Shown here: in pieces, positions 28,396 to 36,742 of the stretch
Position numbering within the stretch: the stretch's first letter is position 1
How the letters are laid out: each line of letters begins with the position of its first letter
Origin: Rhizobium leguminosarum bv. trifolii WSM2297
Lineage (GTDB): Bacteria; Pseudomonadota; Alphaproteobacteria; Rhizobiales; Rhizobiaceae
NCBI RefSeq assembly: GCF_000271845.1
Contig: NZ_JH719393.1
Span: 868,001 to 932,000 of the forward strand
Reading direction: 5' to 3'
DNA length: 64,000 bases
Made by a program: the position numbers and the translations under genes
Notes under the pieces: model-generated
What the model was told of the DNA's origin: nothing
The model's database searches: none
What the model saw: the letters and a program-made list of their open reading frames with translations, nothing else

Positions 28396-29372
28396 TGGAG
28401 CTCCCTCATATAGGCACTCAATTGGCGCAGCTCTTCGCTGGTGACGGGGACCAACGGCATGTTGTTCCCGGGCTTCAGCGTTTGCGGATCGGCGATCCAT
28501 GCGGCAACTGAGCCCCGCGTATTTTCGAGCAGTCCCGCGCCGATCGTGCTTCGGCTGCCGACATGGGTGAGATCCGGGCCTGTGGTGCCAGATGCTTCGG
28601 TGCCGCGGATCGTGTGGCATGCGGCGCAGGGCTTGCTCATGAAGACCAGCTTCCCGGCGGCCGCATCGCCATCTACTGGTGCGGCTGCGGCACCCCTTTG
28701 CGCTTCCAGCCATCGGGCGTAGTCCTCCGGCGCTTCGGCGACAACCAGCAATGCCATGTGGCTATGCTGCAAGCCGCAGAATTCCGCACACTGCCCGCGG
28801 TAGACGCCGGGCCTGCTGGCATGAAGCGTCAGCGCATTTTCGCGTCCGGGCACCAGATCCTGTTTCCCGGTGAGGTTGGGCACCCAAAAGGAATGGATGA
28901 CGTCACTTGCCTCCAGCCGCAGGCGGACGTCAGCCCCGACTGGGATATGCAGCTCGTTGGCCGTCTGGAAGGTCTTTGCAGGGTTGGCATCGAGATAGGT
29001 GAACTGCCACCACCATTGCTGGCCCCGAACGACGATCATCGCAGGATTGGCCTTCGCGCGATCGAGGCTCGCCGTTGCGTAAAAGCTGGCGGCGGTCAGG
29101 AAGGTTATGACGGCGAAAGTCGCAACGACTGCGCCGGCTACGACCCTGCCCATGGAACGCTCGGTCTGGAGCCCGCCGGGGGGCCGCGTCGCCCGACGAA
29201 GCAGAGCCCATGTCATGACGCCCATGACCAGTACGAAGACGATGCCGCAGACAGCGACGAAAAGAAATATGAGGTTTTCCAGGGCCAAAGCGGACGGCCC
29301 GTTCGCATCGAGCGCCGATTGCGGACCCGCACAACCGGAAAGAAACAGGATACATGCCAGGGCGACTTTCAA
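28392..29372 (-). CDS. coxB: Cytochrome c oxidase subunit II with fused cytochrome c (caa3 type)
   Basis: 326 residues from a TTG at 29372 that overlaps the previous stop (TTGA) and has GAGGTG upstream; longer frames run through the neighbouring gene. A lipoprotein signal (LFLSGC, Cys 14) is followed by two membrane helices and a cupredoxin domain with Cu-A ligands His 160, Cys 195, Glu 197, Cys 199, His 203 and Met 206. A C-terminal cytochrome c domain has CAACH at 249-253. This fusion defines a caa3 oxidase, which takes electrons from soluble or membrane cytochromes c. Confidence 0.93.
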   Translation of the reverse strand: MKVALACILFLSGCAGPQSALDANGPSALALENLIFLFVAVCGIVFVLVMGVMTWALLRRATRPPGGLQTERSMGRVVAGAVVATFAVITFLTAASFYATASLDRAKANPAMIVVRGQQWWWQFTYLDANPAKTFQTANELHIPVGADVRLRLEASDVIHSFWVPNLTGKQDLVPGRENALTLHASRPGVYRGQCAEFCGLQHSHMALLVVAEAPEDYARWLEAQRGAAAAPVDGDAAAGKLVFMSKPCAACHTIRGTEASGTTGPDLTHVGSRSTIGAGLLENTRGSVAAWIADPQTLKPGNNMPLVPVTSEELRQLSAYMRELQ

Positions 29373-29965
29373 GGCTGGACACCTCGATCGGAGCGGACGC
29401 CGGCCGGTCCGACCTGGAAAAGACCTGCGGCGGGTGCGCGGTTTTCCGCCGGCCGCGTATGCTTGTCGTCGTTCCGGCTGGGCGCTGTATAGGGAGCGGA
29501 ATAAGCGCCGATCGACCTCACATAGCCGGCAAGCTGCCAGATCTGGTCGCTCGTCATGTTGTTTTTGTAAGACGGCATGCCGTGAGGCCGCCCGTCCCGA
29601 ATGGATGCCACGACCGATACCATTTCGGAGCCATAGAACCACCAGCCGTCGAGGAAGGATGGACCTGTTCCACCGCGTCCATCTCCATGACAAGTAGGAC
29701 AGCCGAACCAGGAATAAAGGCGCTTGCCCTGGCTCAAGTCATAAGCCGTCGTCTCATAGGGTTTGCTGAGCGCGAAATAGACATCCGGCGGCGTGCCGCC
29801 GATGCGGTCGGGCAGCAGGCGGAACTGGTCGAGCGCTGAAGTGACCGGCGGATCGGCCCGGTATTGGCGTGGATGTCTTGCCCATCCGAGGGCGACCCCG
29901 ATCAGCGACATGCAGAGGAGCAGCGTTCCTGCCGCAAGCCAACTGAAATGTCTGGTCGCGCTCAT
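29369..29965 (-). CDS. Cytochrome c, membrane-anchored, in oxidase operon
   Basis: 198 residues: N-terminal helix (about 8-28), a haem site CPTCH near 90, and a likely Met ligand in GMPSYKNNMTSDQIW near 130. The Trp-rich segment FLDGWWFYGSEM resembles SorB/cbb3-associated cytochromes. It sits between the molybdoenzyme gene (16 bp away) and coxB (coupled TTGA overlap), so it is the obvious electron link between them. The C-terminus is a polar 45-residue tail of low complexity. Confidence 0.85.
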   Translation of the reverse strand: MSATRHFSWLAAGTLLLCMSLIGVALGWARHPRQYRADPPVTSALDQFRLLPDRIGGTPPDVYFALSKPYETTAYDLSQGKRLYSWFGCPTCHGDGRGGTGPSFLDGWWFYGSEMVSVVASIRDGRPHGMPSYKNNMTSDQIWQLAGYVRSIGAYSAPYTAPSRNDDKHTRPAENRAPAAGLFQVGPAGVRSDRGVQP

Positions 29966-29981
29966 TGTCGTCGCCCTTGGA

Positions 29982-32378
29982 TTAGGATGGCGCGCCCGTG
30001 GGGCTGAGGCTCACCGGCAACAGCTTGTAGGATGGGGTCTTGGCTTTGGCGTCGTGATGGGCGAGCGGAAAGAGTGGGTTCGCCTCTGGGTAATAGGCAG
30101 CGCAACATCCCTTGGGCATGTCGTGCCGTGCGATCCTGAAGCCCGTGACACGGCGCGTCGTGGCGAAATCGATGGCAGTCGTCAGATCGACGAAGTCGCC
30201 GTCCTTAAAGCCCAGCCGCTCGATATCCTCCTCGTTCATGAAGACGACTTTCCTGGTGCCGTCCACGCCGCGGTAGCGATCGCCATAGCCGTAGATTGTC
30301 GTGTTGAACTGATCGTTCGAGCGCAGTGTCGCAAGATTGAGTACCTCGCCGGCGGCTGGGTCGATGTCGAACTCCGGAAAGAGCCGCGGCGGCGTTATGA
30401 AATTGGCCTTCTTGTTGGAGGTCGCCCATTTGCGCTGCCGTGCCGGGACTGGTCTTGGAATGCCGCCAGGCTGGAACAGACGCTTGTTGAAATCCCTGAA
30501 GGTTTCAGGGTAGGTCCCTTCGATCGCATCGCGGATTTTCGAATAGTCGCCGACCCATTCATCCCAGGGCACACGGCCATTTGTCAGCGTCGCCTTGGCA
30601 AGGCCTGCGATGATCGCGGGCTCTGACAGGAGTTCCTTGCTGGCGGGCTTTGCCCTTCCGCGTGATCCGTGGAAATGGGCCACCGAGCTTTCGATCGACA
30701 CGGCTTGCGGACCGCTTGCCTGTTCATCGATTTCGAGGCGGCCGAGACAGGGTAGGAGATAGGCAATCTCGCCATGGATGACATGGCTGCGGTTGAGCTT
30801 CGTGGCGATCTGAACGCTCAGTCGCAGCTTCCGCCATGCTTCTTCCATCGCGTCAGTTTCCGGGATGGCGCGCAGGAAATTGCCGCCGAGGCTGATAAAA
30901 GCCTTGGCTTCGCCTTCCATGATCGCCTTGCAGGTATCGACCGTCGAGCGGCCCTCCCAGGTCGGCGGCTCGAACTGATAGAGCTCCGACAACTTGCCGA
31001 GCGGCGCCAGGCCCGGCTTTTCGGTTATTCCGACCGTGCGTTGGCCCTGAACGTTCGAGTGACCTCGCACGGCACAGATATTGGCGCCGGGTTTGCCGAT
31101 ATTTCCCCGCAAAAGAGCGAGATTGACAACCATATGAACATTATGAACACCCATCACATGCTGGGTCAGCCCCATGCCGTAGATCATCAGGACGGATTCC
31201 GCCTTGGCATACGTGTCTGCGGCCTGGGTCATCTGTTGGCGGGTCAGACCCGAAACCCGCTCCAGTTCGGCCCAGTCATGTCGGCGCGCGGCATTGGCAA
31301 ATTCCTCAAAGCCCGCCGTGTGGGTCTGGATGAAATCGTGGTCCAGCACATGCCTCCTGTCGGCCGCCGCCATCGAGGCGGCGAAGGCGACCATTGCAGC
31401 ATTCGATGGATCTTTGGGCACGGCATCACTCCCCGCGACCTTGCTCGTTCCAGATGCCTTCAGCGCATCGTCAGCTTCGATCAGCGCCTTGCACACGCCG
31501 AAGAGTGCAGCAATGTCGCCACCGTTCCTGACCTGATAATACTCCGATGAGATCGGTGTCGAGCGGCCGGTCAGCATTTGGCTCGGCAGTTGCGGATTGA
31601 TGAAATGTTCAAGACCGGGTTCGCGCAACGGATTGAAGGTGACGATCTTCACGCCCCTGTCGACGGCATCTTGCAGGTCGTGAAGCATCCGCGGCGAAGA
31701 GGTGTTGACGTTCTGGGCCATATAGAAAATGCAATCGCAATTTTCGAAATCGGAAAGTATAGCGGTGCCGACGGAAGAGCCGATACTTTCCGGGAGAGCT
31801 ACCGACGAGCTTTCGTGGCACATGTTGGAGGAGTCGGGCAGATTGTTGCTGCCGAAGATGCGGGCAAAGAGCTGATACATATAAGCGGTTTCGAGAGACG
31901 CGCGGCCGGAGGTATAAAAATCGACCTGCTGCGGAGGGGTGGCTCGTAGCTCCCTGCCGATTTCCTCGAAGGCTTCGTCCCAGCTGACCGGTTCGTACTT
32001 ATCGGTCGCGCTGTTCCAGCGCATCGGGTGAGTGAGACGGCCCTGCTCTTCGAGATCGTGATCGCTCCACTCTTCCAGTTCATGCAGCGTATGGCCTGAA
32101 AAAAATGCGCGGTCTGCACGGCGGGTGGTGATTTCCCAGGCGGTCGCCTTTGCGCCGTTCTCGCAAAATTCCATCGGATGGGGTTTGGCAGGCTTGGCCC
32201 AGGCGCAGCTGACGCACATATAGCCGTCAGCCTTGTTTTGATGGGCAAGTAGTGAGGGCCCGGACCCCGGTACGTGCTCGCGCAGAAGAATTTCTCCGAG
32301 CGCTCTCGCAGCGCCCCATCCGCCCGCTACATGGCTGCCTTCACCGATTTTCGGATTTTTTCTCGATCTAGCTGACAT
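29982..32378 (-). CDS. FdhF/YdeP-family molybdopterin oxidoreductase
   Basis: About 798 residues. The N-terminal segment MCVSCAWAKPAKPHPMEFCENG shortens the family pattern C-x2-C-AW-x-EFCENGAKA (Cys near 65 and 68). The molybdopterin domains follow with TSGRASLETAYMYQLFARI, LMIYGMGLTQHVMG and the C-terminal dinucleotide-binding domain (TLRSNDQFNTTIYG). YdeP-like proteins resemble formate dehydrogenase, but their substrate is mostly unknown (acid-stress role in E. coli). No twin-arginine signal is visible, so it is probably cytoplasmic. The ATG at 32378 lies after GCGAGGCG. An EcfG-type promoter is 56-80 bp upstream. It heads the oxidase operon. Confidence 0.88.
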   Translation of the reverse strand: MSARSRKNPKIGEGSHVAGGWGAARALGEILLREHVPGSGPSLLAHQNKADGYMCVSCAWAKPAKPHPMEFCENGAKATAWEITTRRADRAFFSGHTLHELEEWSDHDLEEQGRLTHPMRWNSATDKYEPVSWDEAFEEIGRELRATPPQQVDFYTSGRASLETAYMYQLFARIFGSNNLPDSSNMCHESSSVALPESIGSSVGTAILSDFENCDCIFYMAQNVNTSSPRMLHDLQDAVDRGVKIVTFNPLREPGLEHFINPQLPSQMLTGRSTPISSEYYQVRNGGDIAALFGVCKALIEADDALKASGTSKVAGSDAVPKDPSNAAMVAFAASMAAADRRHVLDHDFIQTHTAGFEEFANAARRHDWAELERVSGLTRQQMTQAADTYAKAESVLMIYGMGLTQHVMGVHNVHMVVNLALLRGNIGKPGANICAVRGHSNVQGQRTVGITEKPGLAPLGKLSELYQFEPPTWEGRSTVDTCKAIMEGEAKAFISLGGNFLRAIPETDAMEEAWRKLRLSVQIATKLNRSHVIHGEIAYLLPCLGRLEIDEQASGPQAVSIESSVAHFHGSRGRAKPASKELLSEPAIIAGLAKATLTNGRVPWDEWVGDYSKIRDAIEGTYPETFRDFNKRLFQPGGIPRPVPARQRKWATSNKKANFITPPRLFPEFDIDPAAGEVLNLATLRSNDQFNTTIYGYGDRYRGVDGTRKVVFMNEEDIERLGFKDGDFVDLTTAIDFATTRRVTGFRIARHDMPKGCCAAYYPEANPLFPLAHHDAKAKTPSYKLLPVSLSPTGAPS

Positions 32379-32433
32379 TTTCGCCTCGCGACATTTCTCT
32401 GCAGGATTTCCGGGCCGATGCTTCGCCACGCCG

Positions 32434-32458
32434 AACTCCGACAGGGACAAACTGTTCC
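32434..32458 (-). promoter_or_regulatory. EcfG-type promoter (GGAAC-N16-AGTT) for molybdoenzyme-oxidase operon
   Basis: Read leftward, GGAAC occupies 32458-32454 and AGTT 32437-32434 with 16 nt between. It is the only promoter-like element seen ahead of the seven coupled genes down to 24587. Confidence 0.75.
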
Positions 32459-32589
32459 ACGCGGAGAGGTGTGCTCGCCTTTGGCGTCCATCTACGAGCG
32501 CTCGCCTTGACGAGTGGCTTTCGGTCCAATGCCGCGGATCTCCCTTCAGCATGTGCAACGCCAGCTTGCACCCACTTGCGCATAGATGA

Positions 32590-33117
32590 TCAGTCGATGG
32601 GGTTGGGTCCGAGGAGCGACAACAAGGACCCGCGTGCTCGGTTGACCCGGCTTTTCAATGTGCCGATCCTGCACCCGCACAGCCTTGCAGCGTCCTCGTA
32701 ACTCGTTCCGGTCGCCACCAGTATCAGCGCGCGGCGCCTGTCGTCCGGAAGTTTCGCCATTGCTTTTTGTATCTCGCGCTCCCGCAGCACCCACTCCTGG
32801 GCAGGTGCAACTGCGATTTGTCCCACCGTCGCGTCCATTCCGGTCGGTTCGCGTTGCTGCCGGCGATAGTTGGAGCAGAATGTGTTTCGTAGGATTGTAA
32901 ACAGCCACGACCGGAGCGAGGTGCCGGGCTGGTAATGATGGATCGACTTCAACGCCTTCAGCAGCGTTTCCTGCACGAGATCATCGATGTCATCCTTGCT
33001 TCGTAAGAACCTCCGGGCAAAGCAATGCAACGCAGGCGTTAATTGGATGATCTCCATCTGGATGATGGATGTATCCTTGGTATCCAAGTCGGAGTGTACT
33101 GAGAAAGAGGACGTCAT
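32590..33117 (-). CDS. ecfG: EcfG-like (ECF15) RNA polymerase sigma factor, orphan
   Basis: 175 residues. Region 2 holds DDIDDLVQETLLKALKSI and PGTSLRSWLFTILRNTF. Region 4 holds LPDDRRRALILVATGTSYEDAARLCG (core ALILVATGTSYEDAA) and GTLKSRVNRARGSL. These are the marks of the EcfG group, which directs the alphaproteobacterial general stress response from GGAAC/CGTT promoters. The usual neighbours nepR (anti-sigma) and phyR are absent here. The ATG at 33117 has GGAGAG 5 nt upstream; longer frames are not needed. No EcfG-type promoter was found ahead of it. R. etli is known to have a second EcfG, so this may be that type of paralogue. Confidence 0.85.
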   Translation of the reverse strand: MTSSFSVHSDLDTKDTSIIQMEIIQLTPALHCFARRFLRSKDDIDDLVQETLLKALKSIHHYQPGTSLRSWLFTILRNTFCSNYRRQQREPTGMDATVGQIAVAPAQEWVLREREIQKAMAKLPDDRRRALILVATGTSYEDAARLCGCRIGTLKSRVNRARGSLLSLLGPNPID

Positions 33118-33511
33118 TTTTTCTCTCCTGTAATGGGAAGAAAAGCCGAACGCGTGCTCTTCGTTGCTGTACGATACCGGACAGATGGATCGTTTTGCTC
33201 CGCCCCCTCGTTTTCCACGGAGGTGCGCGTAAAGGCTTGGCACCTGCCGGAACAACAGAGATCATGAGCCAGAATGAGGAGCCCGAAGCGCTGAGGCGGC
33301 TCGTCGTCAGCGGACGACGTGCCTTTCAACCATCTGGCAAATTGGTCGGATCCAATCAAATCCAATCGGTGTTTACCTAGATTGGGTGGCGAAGGATTGG
33401 TGTATAAGCCTTTCAACTGCGAGGTCCTCAACCACTCCGGCGCCGCCTCGTCGTGTTGCTGACAACCAGCCGGCGCAAGTGCGGACTATCGCACGCTGCG
33501 CCATTTCGGCT

Positions 33512-33751
33512 TTATCCTTCCACTTCGCCATAGAGCTGGCCGCACATCGTCAGCGATCGCCGCATCGCCGCCACGCGCTCTTCGGCATCTTTGACAGAAT
33601 AGGCCCAGACGTCTGTCGCCCAGCTCTTGCCGTCCATGTCGTATTGCAGAGCGAACCTATAGAGCTTCCGATGATCACTGTCGGTCGTGACGAAACCAGC
33701 ATCCGGATCGTCGCGATCGTTTCTCACTCTGCTGAATATCAGGACGTTCAC
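33512..33751 (-). CDS. Small protein of unknown function behind EcfG-type promoter
   Basis: 79 residues from a GTG at 33751 with GGGAGGAG 6 nt upstream. The protein begins NVLIFSRVRNDRDDPDAGF after the start and contains WATDVWAYSVKDAEERVAAM; it appears soluble with a C-terminal helix. Family not recognised. An EcfG-type promoter lies 64-88 bp upstream. Confidence 0.7.
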   Translation of the reverse strand: MNVLIFSRVRNDRDDPDAGFVTTDSDHRKLYRFALQYDMDGKSWATDVWAYSVKDAEERVAAMRRSLTMCGQLYGEVEG

Positions 33752-33814
33752 GACATACTCCTCCCCTAGTGTCATCGGCAGCGCCCTGAATCAGACGCCG
33801 CGTACCGAGGCTTA

Positions 33815-33839
33815 AACCAAGGGCCATGGCTTTCGTTCC
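33815..33839 (-). promoter_or_regulatory. EcfG-type promoter (GGAAC-N16-GGTT)
   Basis: Read leftward, GGAAC occupies 33839-33835 and GGTT 33818-33815, 16 nt apart, ahead of the 79-residue gene. Confidence 0.75.
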
Positions 33840-34098
33840 CTCCGACCAGCAGTCCTTGCAACCGCGACCGGCCATCCCGCCGTTCTCATCGGTCGCCTCT
33901 GCGAGGGAACGATCTGGCGTTCGCGGACGTCATGGCGGAGCTAATCGATGGGCAAAGCGTCTGGGCGAAGGAAGCTGATGTTGAGGCTCCCCGAGATCCG
34001 TCGACCCCGACTGCTACCGCGTCAACCGTCTGCAGTTCGCATCACCAGAAACCGTCGGAAGGCCTCGCAGTCGCTGGGGTCTTTTTGCCGCTGCCAGG

Positions 34099-34123
34099 GG
34101 GACCTTTTTGCACCGCCAACGTT
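34099..34123 (+). promoter_or_regulatory. Near-match EcfG-type promoter (GGGAC-N16-CGTT)
   Basis: GGGAC at 34099-34103 and CGTT at 34120-34123 with the 16-nt spacing, one base off GGAAC. It is 28 bp before the SDR start. Confidence 0.45.
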
Positions 34124-34150
34124 GTCTTCCTACGAGAAGAGGAGAACGAG

Positions 34151-35107
34151 ATGTCATCGAAAGCCACCAGCGCGAAGCAGCGCGATATCCAGGGTCAGGT
34201 CGAAAAGGCCGACGAGAAAGCGAAATCGAAGGCGACCGGTGCGATGCAGGCTGGCGCTCGGCACTATCCCGAACCACCGTTTCCGAAAGTTCATCAGGAC
34301 AAGCCCGGCTCGGAAGCCGATCTTCCGCTCCCCCCAATGTACGACGCACCGTTCTACAAGGGCTCCGGAAAGCTTAAAGACAAGGTCGCCCTTATAACAG
34401 GTGGCGATTCCGGCATCGGCCGTTCCGTGGCGATCCTCTTCGCAAGGGAGGGCGCCGACATCGCCATCGTTCATCTCGACGAGGATCAGGATGCGGCGGA
34501 CACGAAGGCGGCTGTCGAAAAGGAGGGCCGCCAATGCCTCGTCATCAAGGGCGACGTCAAGGATCCGAAGTTCTGCCGCGACGCTGTCCAAAGGACTACC
34601 AAGCAGTTCTCGCGCCTCGATGTACTCGTAAACAATGCCGCGTTCCAGGTTCACACCGCGGACATCCAGGACCTGACCGACGAGCACTTCGATGAGACGC
34701 TGAAAACCAACCTTTACGGCTACTTCTACATGGCGAAGGCGGCCATACCTCACTTGACGAACGGGTCGGCGATCATCAACACCGGATCGGTCACAGGACT
34801 GGAAGGTTCGAAGGATCTGCTGGACTACTCGATGACGAAGGGTGGAATCCACGCTTTCACAAAGGCTCTCTCAAGCCAACTCGTTGCAAAGGGAATTCGC
34901 GTTAACGCCGTGGCGCCGGGACCCGTCTGGACACCATTAAATCCTTCGGACAAGCAGGCCGATGACGTTGCGAAGTTCGGCAGTCAGACGCCAATGAAGC
35001 GTGCGGCGCAGCCCGAGGAGATCGCGCCCGCATACGTCTTCCTCGCGTCCCCGCAGATGTCGAGTTACATCACCGGCGAGATTTTGCCGATCGTCGGCGG
35101 ATATTGA
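34151..35107 (+). CDS. SDR-family oxidoreductase (YghA/YdaD general-stress type)
   Basis: 318 residues. After a basic 75-residue N-terminal extension (MSSKATSAKQRDIQGQ...) come the short-chain dehydrogenase motifs: ALITGGDSGIGRSVA near 82, VNNAAFQ near 165, catalytic Ser in NTGSVTG, and YSMTKGG (Tyr-x3-Lys) near 230. Extended SDRs with the PPMYDAPFYKGSGKL segment resemble B. subtilis YdaD and E. coli YghA, which belong to stress regulons. The ATG at 34151 has AGGAGA upstream; the frame upstream of that is non-coding. A near-match EcfG promoter precedes it. Substrate unknown. Confidence 0.88.
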   Translation: MSSKATSAKQRDIQGQVEKADEKAKSKATGAMQAGARHYPEPPFPKVHQDKPGSEADLPLPPMYDAPFYKGSGKLKDKVALITGGDSGIGRSVAILFAREGADIAIVHLDEDQDAADTKAAVEKEGRQCLVIKGDVKDPKFCRDAVQRTTKQFSRLDVLVNNAAFQVHTADIQDLTDEHFDETLKTNLYGYFYMAKAAIPHLTNGSAIINTGSVTGLEGSKDLLDYSMTKGGIHAFTKALSSQLVAKGIRVNAVAPGPVWTPLNPSDKQADDVAKFGSQTPMKRAAQPEEIAPAYVFLASPQMSSYITGEILPIVGGY

Positions 35108-35212
35108 GAGGGTGGGCAGACGAGTTTCCGGCCGCGGTGTTTGAAACGTCGGCGATCAGACGCATTCGTTGCAGATCTCGTTACGCCGGCGTGTTTAGTC
35201 GAAATTTATTCG

Positions 35213-35237
35213 GGAACTCGATCTTCTAATCAAAGTT
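35213..35237 (+). promoter_or_regulatory. EcfG-type promoter (GGAAC-N16-AGTT)
   Basis: GGAAC at 35213-35217 and AGTT at 35234-35237, 16 nt apart, 42 bp before the small gene at 35280. Confidence 0.75.
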
Positions 35238-35279
35238 CATTCCCCGAGGTCATCAAGATCTCTCGAGAGGAGTACAATC

Positions 35280-35444
35280 ATGGCATCCACTGGAACAGAT
35301 ACATCGCATTCCAAAGGCGGCTCGAAGTCGGGCGCAGCCAAGGGTGCTTCGTCGGCAAAGACAGGCACCTCGTCAGGCAAGCAGGGTGGCTCGCACGAGC
35401 AGCACGTCAAGGCCGGCGAGCAGAGCCACAAGAACTCGAAGTAA
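35280..35444 (+). CDS. 54-residue Gly/Lys/Ser-rich stress-type protein
   Basis: A complete 54-codon gene with GAGAGGAG placed 7 nt before the ATG and a TAA at 35442-35444. The protein begins MASTGTDTSHSKGGSKSG and ends EQSHKNSK. It has no hydrophobic residues to speak of, no Cys, Trp, Phe or Tyr, and is made mainly of Gly, Ser, Lys and Ala, so it should be intrinsically disordered, like KGG-type stress proteins. A strong promoter match sits just upstream and a 10-bp hairpin just downstream. Function unknown; a hydrophilin-like protective role is a guess. Confidence 0.75.
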   Translation: MASTGTDTSHSKGGSKSGAAKGASSAKTGTSSGKQGGSHEQHVKAGEQSHKNSK

Positions 35445-35470
35445 CTTCGAATTCTTCATTCGAATGTCGA

Positions 35471-35494
35471 CGGGCGCGGATCACTCCGCGCCCG
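35471..35494. terminator. Strong GC hairpin after the 54-residue gene
   Basis: The arms CGGGCGCGGA and TCCGCGCCCG pair perfectly around a TCAC loop, 26 bp after the TAA. There is no T-run after it, so it is a possible Rho-independent-like or RNA-stabilising stem rather than a textbook terminator. Confidence 0.5.
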
Positions 35495-35508
35495 AACTGT
35501 ATCAGGCG

Positions 35509-35685
35509 GTTGTCGGAGACGCCTTGCCGGTCTTGCTGGACAGGCTCACTCATCACTGCGAGATCATCGAAACCGGAAACGATTCCTGGCGCTTCAAGAA
35601 CCGATCTCAAAGCTAACCAACAACCTCATCACCCGCACTTGGCCCACCCTCTGCAACCTCGACCAGCGCCGGGCGTGCCAGGTAG
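35509..35685 (+). pseudogene. Relic A of IS21-family istB 3' end
   Basis: The frame ending at 35616 reads LLDRLTHHCEIIETGNDSWR, which is the C-terminus of IS21-family IstB helper ATPases (IS408-like branch). Everything upstream, including the ATPase motifs, is gone. The DNA match to relic B at about 36309-36460 continues beyond the stop codon, so the non-coding end of the element is also present in both. No intact IS end or target duplication was identified. Confidence 0.65.
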
Positions 35686-35843
35686 GCTTGCCTTGATCCG
35701 CGAGGCGGGCGGGGTCATGCTACCCTATCGTGCCGGCGGCTGGCTGCTTGCTTCCGGCGGGCTGGGGCAGGCAAGCGCCCCTCGCTTTTTCCGGCGCTGA
35801 ACGATATGCACGATCTTGCCTGATCAAACATGAGGAGCATCCG

Positions 35844-36185
35844 GTGATCCACGAGTTGCGCATCTATACATGTCTGCCGGGGAGGCTGCCGGCACTGCAG
35901 CAGCGTTTCGAGACCGCAACGCTGGCGATCTGGGAACGCCTCGGCATCCGCTCACTAGGCTTCTGGACGACGATGATCGGTTCTTGCAGCAACGACCTGA
36001 CCTACCTGCTGGAATGGCGGTCGCTGGCGGAGCGCGAGCAGAAATGGGCCGAGTTCATAGCCGATTGCGAGTGGCAGGAAGCGAGGGCCAAGAGCGAGGC
36101 GGATGGGCCGATCGTCGCCAACATCGTCAGTTCACTGCTCCAGCCGACACGCTTCTACCGCGGCTTCTCCAAGCCATCGGAGTAA
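35844..36185 (+). CDS. NIPSNAP-family protein
   Basis: 113 residues from a GTG at 35844 with GAGGAG 6 nt upstream. IHELRIYTCLPGRLPALQQRFE at the start and WERLGIRSLGFWTT after it match the NIPSNAP ferredoxin-like (dimeric alpha-beta barrel) fold; LTYLLEWRSLAEREQKWAEF near 60 is also typical. Function of bacterial members is unknown. It lies between two decayed IS21-type ends, so it may have been carried in or isolated by that element. No EcfG-type promoter seen. Confidence 0.85.
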   Translation: MIHELRIYTCLPGRLPALQQRFETATLAIWERLGIRSLGFWTTMIGSCSNDLTYLLEWRSLAEREQKWAEFIADCEWQEARAKSEADGPIVANIVSSLLQPTRFYRGFSKPSE

Positions 36186-36308
36186 CGGCCAGAAACTCCG
36201 CACGCAATTGATTGAGCAGGGATTTCGGTTGTGTTTCGGCGCAGAATATTGATCGGTGTCCCTTTTTGACCCCTCTCAGATTTCGTCCGACCATCCGTCT
36301 TTCGGCGG

Positions 36309-36460
36309 CGGAAACGCCCGCTCTGATGGACAGGCTCAGTCATCCCGCGAGATCATTGAGACCGCAAACGATTCCTGGCCCTTCAAGAACCGATCTCGGA
36401 GCCAAAGCCGTCAGTCCCCATCACCTGCACTTGATCCACCCTCTGCAACCCCGGCCAGCA
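36309..36460 (+). pseudogene. Relic B of IS21-family istB 3' end
   Basis: This stretch matches relic A at 35515-35685 over about 150 bases, including ATTCCTGG and TTCAAGAACCGATCTC inside the former istB end and CACCCTCTGCAACC beyond it. The reading frame is more decayed (EIIETANDSWPFKNRS, then no stop at the expected place). Same orientation as relic A. Confidence 0.6.
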
Positions 36461-36742
36461 TGGAGCGCGCCCAAATGCTGATCGCTTACAAAGGGAATAC
36501 TGGACGCCAATAGGCGGTCGGTTTCTGTTCGCCGTTGACACGCATCGCTACTTCAGCCCGATGCCGGGCGATCACTTCCTCATAAGCTCGGGGGCGCCCG
36601 TCCCTCTAGCGAAAGCGGAGGTCGACAAGCACGCCCGTGGCTGGAACATAGGAGCGATCATGTGCCGGTCTGGATCGAGCGAGAAACCGGAGCCGCTACC
36701 GGATCTATCGCCTGGTAAACGACTAAGCATCCAAGAAATTCG
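36461..36742. other. Stretch without a supported gene
   Basis: About 280 bases between relic B and the end of the DUF3618 gene. A rightward frame at 36561-36830 has no ribosome site and runs into the convergent gene. Likely degraded sequence of the same insertion. Confidence 0.35.

Noticed and set aside
33906..33931. GGAAC upstream of the SDR gene
   Set aside because: No GTT at the required distance; the GGGAC-N16-CGTT site at 34099 fits better.
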